64,000 bases of DNA from an uncultured Acidimicrobiales bacterium. GTDB taxonomy: Bacteria; Actinomycetota; Acidimicrobiia; Acidimicrobiales; SZUA-35. The DNA lies in NCBI GenBank assembly GCA_937922805.1, contig CALAJV010000011.1:218524-282523 (forward strand), in the 5' to 3' direction. The notes under the pieces are model-generated. The model was given only the letters and a program-made list of their open reading frames with translations, ran no database searches and was not told the DNA's origin. Shown piece after piece: positions 7,692-16,384 of the stretch. A program made the position numbers and the translations under genes. The stretch's first letter is position 1; every line of letters starts with the position of its first letter.

Positions 7692-8768
7692 GTGGCCAAG
7701 AGTTTCACCCTTTCGTTCGATGGCGATGAGCAGCATCAGGGCAACTCATACCCCGATGACCGAAGCCAGATCCAACCCGACCGACCGAGGATCAAACGTC
7801 GACGGCCATTCCGCAAGATTTTGCTAGTCGGATTGCTGCTACTGCTCGTCGTGCTCGGTTGGGGGCTGTACCGCTATTCCAGGATTTCCTCGATTGATGT
7901 TCCTGGGGTTGAACCGGCGGGGACGGGCCAGACCGCCAACTGGCTTTTTGTTGGAACTGACACTCGAGATGAACTCGATCCTGGCGGCGCTGACGCAGAG
8001 CGTTTCGCTAACCAGGGGGTGGAAGGCAAACGAGCTGACACGATCATGATCGTCCGAGTGGACCGGGTAACCGGCAACGTGGATATGTTGTCGATCCCGC
8101 GAGACCTTTGGCTACCTTTAGTTCAACTCGATGGATCGGTGGGCGACAACGGTCGGGTGAACGGAAGTTTCAACGGCGACGGTGGTCAGCAGCGGCTAGT
8201 GGCGACCATCGAGCAGAATCTCGGTATCGAGATTAACCACTATGCCGAGGTCAACTTCGTCGGATTTCAGGAATTGGTTAACGCCATTGGGGGCGTAGAG
8301 ATTTGTGTAGATGGGCCGACCCGTGACCAGCTTTCGGGGCTCTCAATCGAAACCGCTGGTTGCCACCTGCTCGACGGCAATCAAGGGCTGGCTTTCGTTC
8401 GTGGCCGCAACGTTGAGACCTTTATCGACGGACAGTGGGTACTGGACCCAACGGCCGACTTTGGTCGCACCGCTAGGCAGCGCCTGTTTCTGTCGGAGGT
8501 TTCAAAAAGTGCAGCTCAAAATGTCGGGCCTGCGTCGCCGCTGACGCTCGATCGACTAGCTAAGGTCGCCGGTGAGCACTTGCTGATAGAAGACGGTGCC
8601 GGACCAACCGACATGGCGAGACTAGCCAGGAACTTTTCGGCAGCCGACGAAAGCCAAGTCATCGGTCATAGTTTGCCTGTCGAGGACTTTCGAACCTCGG
8701 GAGGAGCGGCAGTGCTAAAACTCAAAGAGGCTGAAGCTCAGCAGACGCTAGACATCTTTCGGGGCTAA
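7692..8768 (+). CDS. LytR-CpsA-Psr (LCP) family cell-wall glycopolymer transferase
   Basis: The product has 358 residues with a GTG start. A basic cytoplasmic tail is followed by one membrane helix (about 43-60) and an extracytoplasmic LCP domain from about residue 80. The domain shows NWLFVGTDTR, RADTIMIVRVD, LSIPRDLWLPL with the conserved Arg-Asp, and a VNFVGFQELVNAIGGVEICV strand-helix region. LCP enzymes move undecaprenyl-linked polymers (teichoic acid, arabinogalactan, capsule) onto peptidoglycan or protein. The nearby Alg13/Alg14-like and GT2 genes make a capsule or wall glycan a plausible substrate. Confidence 0.92.
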   Translation: MAKSFTLSFDGDEQHQGNSYPDDRSQIQPDRPRIKRRRPFRKILLVGLLLLLVVLGWGLYRYSRISSIDVPGVEPAGTGQTANWLFVGTDTRDELDPGGADAERFANQGVEGKRADTIMIVRVDRVTGNVDMLSIPRDLWLPLVQLDGSVGDNGRVNGSFNGDGGQQRLVATIEQNLGIEINHYAEVNFVGFQELVNAIGGVEICVDGPTRDQLSGLSIETAGCHLLDGNQGLAFVRGRNVETFIDGQWVLDPTADFGRTARQRLFLSEVSKSAAQNVGPASPLTLDRLAKVAGEHLLIEDGAGPTDMARLARNFSAADESQVIGHSLPVEDFRTSGGAAVLKLKEAEAQQTLDIFRG

Positions 8769-8802
8769 CCACCACATGAACCCAAACGGCTGTCTTGGCC
8801 GG

Positions 8803-9402
8803 TTACAACGATGCTAACAGAGCGGCTGCTATCGCCTGGGCTGACCCATCATCGGGGGTGTATCGCCGATCGGCGTCAACTGGTGCTTCATAGGGGTCGT
8901 CGATACCGGTCATGCCGGTTATTTCGCCGGAACGAGCTTTGCGGTAAAGACCTTTGGGGTCTCGCTGTTCACAAATCTCGAGTGGAGTATCGACAAAGAC
9001 TTCGATGAACGGAAGGTCCGCCTGGTCATGCATCTGTCGGGCCAACTCTCGACCGGCCCGATAGGGGCTAATCAAAGGAACGACCGCAACCACACCAGCA
9101 TCACAAAAGAGTCGAGCGACATGGGCCACTCGGCGAACATTTTCGTTCCGATCGGCGGCGGAAAAGCCTAGATCTCCGTTCAAACCGTGACGAAGGTTGT
9201 CGCCGTCGAGAAGGTAGGCCGGTCGGCCAGCCTCAATGAGCTGTCGTTCAAGCTCAACTGCGATCGTTGACTTGCCCGACCCAGACAGCCCGGTCAGCCA
9301 GACGGTGCAACCGGAAGCCTGGGCGGAGGTGCCGATAGCGGACCACCGATTGGCTCGCTCCACTGAGCTCGCGTGCCAAACCGTATTCTCAGTCTTGGTC
9401 AT
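8803..9402 (-). CDS. cysC: Adenylyl-sulfate kinase
   Basis: The product has 199 residues. The P-loop GLSGSGKST lies at residues 38-46, followed by the APS-kinase motifs LDGDNLRHGLNGDLGFSAADR, the I-S-P-Y-R segment and F-V-D-T-P-L-E. It converts adenylyl sulfate (APS) and ATP to PAPS. It is the last gene of a minus-strand cysD-cysN-cysC operon, 9 bases after cysN. Many relatives carry it as a CysN-CysC fusion; here the two are separate. No PAPS reductase is visible, so the PAPS could feed either assimilation or sulfation of glycans made by the adjacent cluster. Confidence 0.96.
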   Translation of the reverse strand: MTKTENTVWHASSVERANRWSAIGTSAQASGCTVWLTGLSGSGKSTIAVELERQLIEAGRPAYLLDGDNLRHGLNGDLGFSAADRNENVRRVAHVARLFCDAGVVAVVPLISPYRAGRELARQMHDQADLPFIEVFVDTPLEICEQRDPKGLYRKARSGEITGMTGIDDPYEAPVDADRRYTPDDGSAQAIAAALLASL

Positions 9403-9411
9403 AGAGCCAAA

Positions 9412-10668
9412 CTACTCGGTCGCTCGAATCATTCCAGCCCCGACGGTGACGTTGGTAGCTTCGTCGACCAGGATGAAGCTGCCAGTGGTGCGATTTCGTC
9501 GGTAGGTGTCGGCGAACAGCGGTTGCGTAGTTCGCAATCGGACTCGTCCGATCTCATTGAGGCTGAGAGCGGTGGCTCCCTCATCGCGACTAAGCGTGTT
9601 GATGTCTAGTCGGTAGCGGAAATCTTTCACTACGGCTCGGGCCCACCGGGTTGTGTGTTTGATCGCCAACTTTGAGCCCACGGTGAGCTGAGAAGCCTCA
9701 GACATCCAGCACACCATCGCTTCGAGATCTTGAGTAACGTCTGGTTGGTTGTTAACTCGACAGATCATGTCGCCTCGGCTCACGTCGAGCTCATCCTCTA
9801 ACAACACGGTGACTGACATTGGCGCATACGCCTCACTCAGTTCCGATCCGTCGGGGGACAGGACAGCCTTGATCTTGGAAGTGAAACCGGAAGGTAGGGC
9901 AGCAATCTCGTCGCCTGGTTTCATTACGCCACCAGCGATTGTTCCGGCATAGCCCCGAAAGTCGTGGTGCTGTTTGCTTTGGGGGCGAATCACGTACTGG
10001 ACCGGGAAGCGAGGGTCGACCATGTTTCGGTCTGACGCAATATGAACCTCTTCAAGGTGGTGAAGTAGTGTCGCCCCTCGATACCAATCCATGGTGGCAG
10101 AGCGGTCGACGATGTTGTCACCGTGTAGGGCCGAAACCGGGATAAAGGTCAGGTCAGGAACGTCGAGTCGGGTTGCGAACTCAGCGAACTCTTTGCGAAC
10201 CGATTCAAATACTTCTTGGTCATAGTCGACCAAGTCCATTTTGTTGACCGCGACGACCAAATGGGGGATGCGGAGCAAGCTGGCGATGAATGCGTGGCGT
10301 CGAGATTGTTCGATAACCCCTTTGCGGGCGTCGATCAAAATGATTGCAAGGTCGGCGGTGGACGCCCCAGTGACCATGTTTCGGGTGTATTGAATGTGGC
10401 CGGGGGTGTCGCCGATGATGAACTTTCGTCTCGGCGTTGTGAAGTACCGGTGGGCTACATCAATGGTGATGCCTTGTTCTCGCTCGGCTCGAAGTCCGTC
10501 AGTTAGCAGGGCCAAGTTGACGTGTTCGTCGCCTCGGTCGTTGCTGGTCTTTTCAATTGACTCAAGCTGATCTTCAAAGATCGACTTTGAGTCGTACAAG
10601 AGCCGACCTATGAGCGTGCTTTTCCCGTCGTCGACGGAACCGGCAGTTGCTAATCGGAGTAGATCCAT
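9412..10668 (-). CDS. cysN: Sulfate adenylyltransferase, GTPase subunit 1
   Basis: The product has 418 residues. GTPase motifs are clear: G1 GSVDDGKST (10-18), G3 DTPGH, G4 NKMDLV. Two beta-barrel domains typical of translation-factor-like GTPases follow. Together with CysD it makes APS from ATP and sulfate, using GTP hydrolysis to drive the reaction. The ATG at 10668 overlaps the cysD stop by one base (TAATG), which implies translational coupling. It is at the short end for the family because no CysC domain is fused. Confidence 0.96.
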   Translation of the reverse strand: MDLLRLATAGSVDDGKSTLIGRLLYDSKSIFEDQLESIEKTSNDRGDEHVNLALLTDGLRAEREQGITIDVAHRYFTTPRRKFIIGDTPGHIQYTRNMVTGASTADLAIILIDARKGVIEQSRRHAFIASLLRIPHLVVAVNKMDLVDYDQEVFESVRKEFAEFATRLDVPDLTFIPVSALHGDNIVDRSATMDWYRGATLLHHLEEVHIASDRNMVDPRFPVQYVIRPQSKQHHDFRGYAGTIAGGVMKPGDEIAALPSGFTSKIKAVLSPDGSELSEAYAPMSVTVLLEDELDVSRGDMICRVNNQPDVTQDLEAMVCWMSEASQLTVGSKLAIKHTTRWARAVVKDFRYRLDINTLSRDEGATALSLNEIGRVRLRTTQPLFADTYRRNRTTGSFILVDEATNVTVGAGMIRATE

Positions 10669-11573
10669 TAGAAGTAGCCTTCTTTCTTGCGGTCTTCCAT
10701 TGCTGCCTCGGCTGTTCGGTCATCAGCTCGGGTTGCCCCTCGCTCAGTTATACGAGTTGCCCCCACTTCTTCGATGACTTGATCGATCGTGGTGGCAGAC
10801 GACTCGACTGAGCCTGTGCAGGTAGCATCGCCGATTGTTCTGAATCGGACAAGCTTGTTTTCAACCACTTCGTCTTCATCGGGAGTAAGGAACTCGGTTA
10901 CTCCGAGCCACATACCGTCCCGCATGAACACGTCGCGATTGTGGGCGAAGTAAACGTGGGGCACTTCGATTTCTTCATCCCGTAGGTAATGCCAAACATC
11001 TAACTCGGTCCAGTTAGAGATAGGGAAAATCCTCATGTGCTCGCCCGGTTTATGCCGACCGTTGTAGAGGTTCCAGAGTTCCGGCCGTTGTCCTTTCGGA
11101 TCCCATTGCCCAAACTCGTCTCGGAAGCTGTAGACCCGCTCTTTGGCCCGGGCTTTTTCTTCGTCTCGACGGGCGCCGCCGAACAGGGCATCAAATCGGT
11201 GTTCTTCGATGGCCTCAAGCAACACTGGTGTTTGAAGACGGTTTCTCAGCGCTCGTGGCCCGGAATCTTCAGTGATCTTGCCGGCATCGATTGCGTCTTG
11301 AACCGACGCTACGATCAAGCGGCTTCCAGTCTCGGCCACGGTGCGGTCTCGGAACTCAATAACCTCTGGAAAATTGTGTCCGGTGTCGACGTGCATGATT
11401 GGAAACGGAAGCGGCGCCGGAGCGAACGCTTTCAAAGCCAGATGCAAAACAATGATCGAGTCTTTGCCTCCCGAGAACAAAAGCGCGGGGCGCTCGAACT
11501 CAGCCGCTACTTCGCGGATAATATGGATGGCCTCGGATTCGAGGTATGACACGTGCGAAAGCTGAGTTTTCAT
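10668..11573 (-). CDS. cysD: Sulfate adenylyltransferase subunit 2
   Basis: The product has 301 residues. It carries the PP-loop FSGGKDS (33-39), the MHVDTGHNFPE segment, GGARRDEEKARAKER and the TIGDATCTGSVES motif of the adenosine-phosphosulfate-forming family. It binds ATP and sulfate and works with CysN. AAGGACC lies 6 to 12 bases before the ATG. It is the first gene of the operon; a 13-base palindrome lies upstream (see the regulatory entry). Confidence 0.96.
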   Translation of the reverse strand: MKTQLSHVSYLESEAIHIIREVAAEFERPALLFSGGKDSIIVLHLALKAFAPAPLPFPIMHVDTGHNFPEVIEFRDRTVAETGSRLIVASVQDAIDAGKITEDSGPRALRNRLQTPVLLEAIEEHRFDALFGGARRDEEKARAKERVYSFRDEFGQWDPKGQRPELWNLYNGRHKPGEHMRIFPISNWTELDVWHYLRDEEIEVPHVYFAHNRDVFMRDGMWLGVTEFLTPDEDEVVENKLVRFRTIGDATCTGSVESSATTIDQVIEEVGATRITERGATRADDRTAEAAMEDRKKEGYF

Positions 11574-11606
11574 CGAGGGTCCTTAACTTGTATCCCTACG
11601 GCTACA

Positions 11607-11619
11607 CCGTTAGTAACGG
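11607..11619. promoter_or_regulatory. Perfect 13-base palindrome upstream of cysD, candidate operator
   Basis: CCGTTA-G-TAACGG is a perfect inverted repeat centred on 11613, 34-46 bases before the cysD start. On the minus strand a TATACC box that could serve as a -10 lies just upstream of it, so a bound protein would block transcription start or early elongation. It may be the site of a sulfur-responsive regulator. Nothing in the sequence names the protein. Confidence 0.35.
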
Positions 11620-11870
11620 CATTGTTTGGTATAAATTTAGGGCCAGAAGCCCTGAATTGTGTGCAGGGACACCAACCATTGGACCTAGCTTGCAGCAAAT
11701 TGGTCTGAGGTAGCAAGGATGTGGCTGATCCGGCGGGTGCTCCGAACAGCAGACGTTCGACCGTCGGATATCTAACAATCTAACTATCAATTGGCGGTCT
11801 AGGTTGCGATACTCGAGCCAGTTCGCAACCTATGCTCAGGTTCGGCTCATTGCGCGTCGATGTAGCATCA

Positions 11871-12473
11871 ATGTCTGATCCAGTTGCTACAACATTTGAC
11901 GGGCCCGCGGAAGATCCGTATAGCGATCGAGTCTCAGGGGGGATGGCTACTGCCGATAGCGAGCCTCAACCGCAGCCCCAAATTGCTGACGAGGCTCTGC
12001 CAAGCGGGTTTCTGGAGGGACACAAGCGGTTGCTATTTGTTTGCTCGTCTGGTGGTCACCTGTCGCAGCTGTTGCAGCTTCGACCGTGGTGGGTCCATCA
12101 CCAACGTCGCTGGGTAACATTCGATCTGCCTGATGCTCAGTCGAAGTTGCAAGACGAAACCCTAATTCCGGCCTACCACCCAACGACAAGGAATATTGTC
12201 AACATGGCCAGAAACGGTCACTTGGCCCAACAGGTGCTGCGTTCCTGGAAGCCCGACGTTGTGATCTCCAACGGCGCAGGCGTTGCCTTTCCGTTCTTTA
12301 TGGCCGCTCGAGCACGTCGAATCCCAACCGTGTATCTCGAGGTGTACGATCGGATCGATTCCCGGACGCTCACCGGTCGATTGTGTGAGCCCTTTACTGA
12401 CCGATTCCTGGTTCAGTGGCCCGAACAGCAGGCGCTTTACGCCGATAGTCAACTTGTCGGACCCCTGTATTAG
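11871..12473 (+). CDS. Alg14/PssD-like glycosyltransferase membrane subunit
   Basis: The product has 200 residues from ATG 11871; an in-frame start at 11832 would add 13. After a disordered N-terminus the motifs of the PssD/CpsF/Alg14 family appear in order: KRLLFVCSSGGHLSQLLQL, WVTF, the PTTRN segment, DVVISNGAGVAFPFF, TVYLEVYDRI, RFLVQWPEQ. This subunit recruits a catalytic partner to the membrane-bound lipid acceptor, and the partner is encoded 87 bases downstream. Together they add the second sugar to an undecaprenyl-linked glycan. Sugar specificity is unknown. Confidence 0.88.
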   Translation: MSDPVATTFDGPAEDPYSDRVSGGMATADSEPQPQPQIADEALPSGFLEGHKRLLFVCSSGGHLSQLLQLRPWWVHHQRRWVTFDLPDAQSKLQDETLIPAYHPTTRNIVNMARNGHLAQQVLRSWKPDVVISNGAGVAFPFFMAARARRIPTVYLEVYDRIDSRTLTGRLCEPFTDRFLVQWPEQQALYADSQLVGPLY

Positions 12474-12559
12474 CTGGTGTTACCGATTTGCCTAGCTCGT
12501 ATCGAGACTAGGCAAATCTTCTGGTCAGGTTGAGGTCGGTTCGTGCCGATACAACCTGT

Positions 12560-13144
12560 ATGTCGGCCGGTAAGTCTCTCATCGTTGTATCCGTAGGAAC
12601 CGATCATCATCCGTTTGATCGCTTGATCAGGTGGGTTGATAGCTGGGCCACTGGCCATCAAGACGTAGAAGTTGTCTTGCAGCGGGGCACCTCAGCGCCG
12701 GCTCAGAACCTCGCTTCGACTGAACTGATTCCTCACCCCGACTTATGTGAGCTGTTTGCCCGTGCTTCAGTTGTTGTAAGCCACGGTGGGCCTTCAACAG
12801 TGATGGACGCCCGGATGACTGGTCGGCTTCCGATCGTCGTTCCTAGAGATCCTGCTCACGGCGAACACGTTGATGAGCATCAGCTTCGCTTTGCCGAACA
12901 CCTACGCAAACACGATCTAGCCCGTATCGCTCTGACCGAACCGTCGTTGGTAGCGCTACTTGAGGAAGCTTTGGCCGCTCCCGACGATTTCACCGTTCCG
13001 GTCGACGCGTCGTCAATTTCGGGGATAGTCGAATTCGGCCGAGTCGTTGATGAGCTTTTGAACACGAAGACTCCGCTATTGCCAGCTTCGCCGGCGGGGG
13101 CTGAACAGCTCGACTCGGCGACATCTCAAACCCAAAATAACTAA
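12560..13144 (+). CDS. Alg13/PssE-like glycosyltransferase catalytic subunit
   Basis: The product has 194 residues. The start at 12560 (MSAGKS) is preferred over 12530 because the family begins directly with the strand LIVVSVGTDHHPFDRL. The GT28-type UDP-sugar site follows: VVLQRGTS, then VVSHGGPSTVMDARMTGRLPIVVPR and GEHVDEHQ. It is the donor-binding half of the split enzyme formed with the gene at 11871, the same arrangement as Alg13/Alg14 and streptococcal pairs. Confidence 0.88.
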   Translation: MSAGKSLIVVSVGTDHHPFDRLIRWVDSWATGHQDVEVVLQRGTSAPAQNLASTELIPHPDLCELFARASVVVSHGGPSTVMDARMTGRLPIVVPRDPAHGEHVDEHQLRFAEHLRKHDLARIALTEPSLVALLEEALAAPDDFTVPVDASSISGIVEFGRVVDELLNTKTPLLPASPAGAEQLDSATSQTQNN

Positions 13145-13161
13145 CGCAGAGGACACGAGCC

Positions 13162-14136
13162 ATGACCAAAGACCTCGATCACCCCGAGCCTGATGCCGCC
13201 GAGCTGGTTGCCGACGACAATGGTGCCGTCGGCGACTCGGTCTCAGTGGTAATTGCCACTCGTGACCGCCCTGAACTTCTGAAGCGAGCCTTGGCTGGGG
13301 TGGAGGCTCAGCGGCACTCCGATCACGTTGAAGTGGTGCTGGTATTCGACCAGTCCGAGCCGGACCATTCGCTCGAGGTCGAGCGGGAAAATTTTCGGGT
13401 CGTCGTAACGACCAACAGCCGAACCCCAGGCCTAGCTGGCGCTCGAAACAGTGGAATAGACAAGGCTTCAAATAGCTGGATTGCGTTCTGTGACGACGAT
13501 GACCAGTGGTTGCCAGGAAAGCTTCAAGCTCAATTCCAGGCGCTCGCAGAGCTTCCGGAAGCCAAAGCGGCTTGCACTGGAATCTTGATCCGCTATGAAG
13601 GCGCTGATACTCCTCGAATGCCAGACCCCGAAAAGCTTACGTTCGAAGGGTTTATTAAGGACCGTATGACCGAGGTCCACCCCTCGAGTTGGCTGGTGGA
13701 GAAGGCGACCTTGGTGGAACAAATCGGCTATGTCGATGAAGAGATACCAGGCGGATACGCCGAAGACTACGACATGTTTCTCCGCACCGCTCAAGTTTGC
13801 CCAATAGCGGTTGCTTCTCAGCCTCTTGTTCGGGTTTGGTGGCATGGCGCTTCTTTCTTTTTCGAGCGATGGAAGATGATCGATACTGCGCTTGAGTACC
13901 TGGTTGAAAAGTATCCAGCCTTCCAAGATCACCCCGATGGCTTAGCCCGCATCCGGGGCCAGCAGGCGGTAGCGAAAGCGGCGATGGGTAGGCGTAGCGA
14001 CGCCTTTAAGACGATCGCTTCCACCGCTCGAAGCCGTCCAACTGAGAAGCGTCTGCCGCTAGCGATAGCGGTGGCCGCCGGTTTGCCCGCCGAGACAGCA
14101 CTCAAAGCGGCCCACCGATTCGGCAAAGGGATTTAG
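13162..14136 (+). CDS. Family 2 glycosyltransferase
   Basis: The product has 324 residues. AGAGGA precedes the ATG by 9 bases. The GT-A fold is recognisable: SVVIATRDRPELLKRAL at residues 27-43, a TPGLAGARNSGID segment, and an acidic metal site in FCDDDDQW (111-114). A later ED motif in GYAEDYDMFLR is the usual base region. The C-terminal part is helical with no membrane segment. It lies 17 bases after the Alg13-like gene, so it probably extends the same surface glycan. Confidence 0.92.
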   Translation: MTKDLDHPEPDAAELVADDNGAVGDSVSVVIATRDRPELLKRALAGVEAQRHSDHVEVVLVFDQSEPDHSLEVERENFRVVVTTNSRTPGLAGARNSGIDKASNSWIAFCDDDDQWLPGKLQAQFQALAELPEAKAACTGILIRYEGADTPRMPDPEKLTFEGFIKDRMTEVHPSSWLVEKATLVEQIGYVDEEIPGGYAEDYDMFLRTAQVCPIAVASQPLVRVWWHGASFFFERWKMIDTALEYLVEKYPAFQDHPDGLARIRGQQAVAKAAMGRRSDAFKTIASTARSRPTEKRLPLAIAVAAGLPAETALKAAHRFGKGI

Positions 14137-14201
14137 TCCCGCTCGGTCGGCTGCCGGTCAACAGTTACACAATGAAACCGGGCGGTTTGTAGGCTGAGCA
14201 G

Positions 14202-15020
14202 ATGTTCGGACTCATTACTGGTAGCGGATTTTACGACATCGTTGAATTGCAGAACAGAGAGAAAACGGTTGTCGACACCGCGTATGGGCCTCCGGTAGAG
14301 GTCACAACCGGCACCTGGCACGGACACCCGGTCTGCTTCTTACCTCGTCACGGCACCGACCATACGATTCCTCCCCAGGCCATCAACTATCGGGCTAACG
14401 TCGCCGCCCTCCGATTGATCGGAGCAACCAAAATTTTGGCGACCGCAGTCAGCGGAGGCATCCGATCCGATCTTGGACCCGGCACGTTCGTCTTGATCTC
14501 CGACTACATAAATTTCACGTCCGGTCGGGCCGACACATTCTTTGACGGCAAGCCGCAAGACAGTGCCGCCGGAACAATTACTAGCGCTAATTCCGGCGAC
14601 AGTCCACTCCGAGTTGTTCATACCGATATGACAACGCCATACGATCAGAACCTGCGGGACACGGTGAAGCGAGCAGCCGAACTCGAATCGGTACCGCTCA
14701 AAGACGGTGCCGTCTACTGCACAACCAACGGACCTCGCTTCGAAACCCCGGCCGAAATCGCCATGATGGCAAAGGCCGGAGGCGACCTGGTTGGCATGAC
14801 TGGCTACCCAGAAGTGGCGTTAGCGGCCGAAGCCGGTATTCCATACGCTTCGATCGGCGTGGTTTCCAATATGGCCGCCGGACTCGCACCCGAGTCTTTG
14901 TCGGTGCCGGAGATAGTTGAGTTGATCGAACGCCAGGCTGAGCCGCTCTATCGATTAATCGGACAAACCGTCCGACTCTCGAGTAACGCACCGACCGAAA
15001 GTGATTCCAATGTCAGCTGA
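14202..15020 (+). CDS. Methylthio-nucleoside phosphorylase, probably 5'-methylthioinosine type
   Basis: The product has 272 residues of the PNP/MTAP (trimeric) phosphorylase family. Visible motifs: ITGSGFYD, LPRHGTDHTIPPQAINYRAN (phosphate and ribose site), NGPRFETPAEI and GMTGYPEVALAAEAGIPYA. The base-binding residue after strand 8 is Asn223 (VVSNMAAG), where adenine-specific MTAPs have Asp. Asn at this site goes with 6-oxopurines, so 5'-methylthioinosine is favoured over methylthioadenosine. The stop overlaps the start of a methylthioadenosine deaminase gene, which would make that substrate. Specificity is inference from motif and context. Confidence 0.82.
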   Translation: MFGLITGSGFYDIVELQNREKTVVDTAYGPPVEVTTGTWHGHPVCFLPRHGTDHTIPPQAINYRANVAALRLIGATKILATAVSGGIRSDLGPGTFVLISDYINFTSGRADTFFDGKPQDSAAGTITSANSGDSPLRVVHTDMTTPYDQNLRDTVKRAAELESVPLKDGAVYCTTNGPRFETPAEIAMMAKAGGDLVGMTGYPEVALAAEAGIPYASIGVVSNMAAGLAPESLSVPEIVELIERQAEPLYRLIGQTVRLSSNAPTESDSNVS

Positions 15021-16365
15021 CCCTAACTCAGAAGTGGTGCTCGGTGCCCCTGTTCGTCGGCTGATCGGTGACCTTGTTTTGTCAAGCCAACCGGGTTCGG
15101 TGTCCAACGGTGCACCGCCTATAGAGCTAATCGCCAATGGTGCGATCGATATCGACGAGGTCGGACGAATCGTGGCGGTCGGATCAGAGCAAGATCTTGC
15201 TCCGGCCGTTGGCGCAGTTGAGCGGGTTGGCGGGCTCTTAATGCCCGGTCTAGTCAATGCCCATGCCCATTCGCCGATGACGTTGCTGCGGTCGGTTGGC
15301 GATGGACTGCCCCTCCAGCGGTGGTTGCACGAAGCAATTTTCCCCCGAGAGGGAAAGTTGACCGCTGAGGACGCTTGGTGGGGGATGGCGCTCGGTTCGG
15401 CCGAGATGTTGCTCGCCGGTGTGACCACGAGTTGTGAGATGTATTGGCATGAAGCGGCGATTGTTGATGCGGTGCACACAACTGGGGCCAGGACGGTGGT
15501 TACGCCCGCCATTATCAGTGGCCTGTTGCCCAACGGCGACATCAACGGTTGGGTGGCCAAGGCGCTTGAATTTCATGCCGATCACCATCGACCTGAACGA
15601 CGAAGCCACGTCGGGTTTGCCCCCCACGCTCTTTACAACGTGACTCCCGAACACTGCGGGGCCATAGCTGATGCGGCCAAGTCGGTTGACGCAATTCTTC
15701 ATATCCACTTGGAGGAGACAACGGCGGAACGAGATGAGATGGCCGAGAAGTATGGGCGGTCGGCCACTCAAGTTCTAGCTGATGCCGGGGTTCTCGAGGC
15801 CAAAGTCTTGGCGGCTCATGGTGTGTGGCTTAGCCAAAGCGATATGCGGCTTCTCGGAGAGGCAGGGGCATCAGTTGCCCACTGTCCACAGTCGAATCTG
15901 AAGCTCGGCTCCGGTGTTGCGCCGACCCCGGCGATGCTAGAAGCTGGCGTCCGGGTTGCTCTTGGCACCGATGGGCCGGCCTCCAACGACGATCTTGACC
16001 TTTGGGAAGAGGTCAAGCTTGCACCGTTGCTAGCCCGAGGCGTGGCTCATGACCCTCAAGCAATGAATGCGGCGACGGCTCTTGACTCGGCGACTCGTTC
16101 GGCTGGCATCGCGGTAGGCGTCGAAGACATTGGTCATCTTTCGCCTGGGGCGTGGGCCGACATGATCAGGATCGACCTCGACCAGCCAGCGTTTGCTGGT
16201 AGCGACGACCTGATTACTCGTTTGGTTTTCGCTGGATCGTCTCGTCTTGTCACCGACGTTTGGGTGGCTGGTCGTCAAGTGGTCGCCGACAAATCAATAA
16301 CGACAGTTGACGTGGCTGAAGCTATGGCCGAAGTGTCGACGAGAGCTAAACGTCTAGCTGGTTGA
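15010..16365 (+). CDS. mtaD: 5-methylthioadenosine/S-adenosylhomocysteine deaminase (amidohydrolase)
   Basis: The product has 451 residues from ATG 15010, which overlaps the previous gene by 11 bases; an in-frame GTG lies at 15001. Metal and catalytic motifs of the amidohydrolase family are in order: NAHAHSP (His85 and His87), HIHLEETTAE (His and Glu), AAHGVWL (His), and LGTDGPASND (Asp). It should remove ammonia from methylthioadenosine, SAH or a related adenosine to give the inosine form. With the overlapping phosphorylase it forms a route MTA to methylthioinosine to hypoxanthine plus methylthioribose-1-phosphate. Confidence 0.88.
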   Translation: MSADPNSEVVLGAPVRRLIGDLVLSSQPGSVSNGAPPIELIANGAIDIDEVGRIVAVGSEQDLAPAVGAVERVGGLLMPGLVNAHAHSPMTLLRSVGDGLPLQRWLHEAIFPREGKLTAEDAWWGMALGSAEMLLAGVTTSCEMYWHEAAIVDAVHTTGARTVVTPAIISGLLPNGDINGWVAKALEFHADHHRPERRSHVGFAPHALYNVTPEHCGAIADAAKSVDAILHIHLEETTAERDEMAEKYGRSATQVLADAGVLEAKVLAAHGVWLSQSDMRLLGEAGASVAHCPQSNLKLGSGVAPTPAMLEAGVRVALGTDGPASNDDLDLWEEVKLAPLLARGVAHDPQAMNAATALDSATRSAGIAVGVEDIGHLSPGAWADMIRIDLDQPAFAGSDDLITRLVFAGSSRLVTDVWVAGRQVVADKSITTVDVAEAMAEVSTRAKRLAG

Positions 16366-16384
16366 CCCGACAGGCGAGGTGTCG

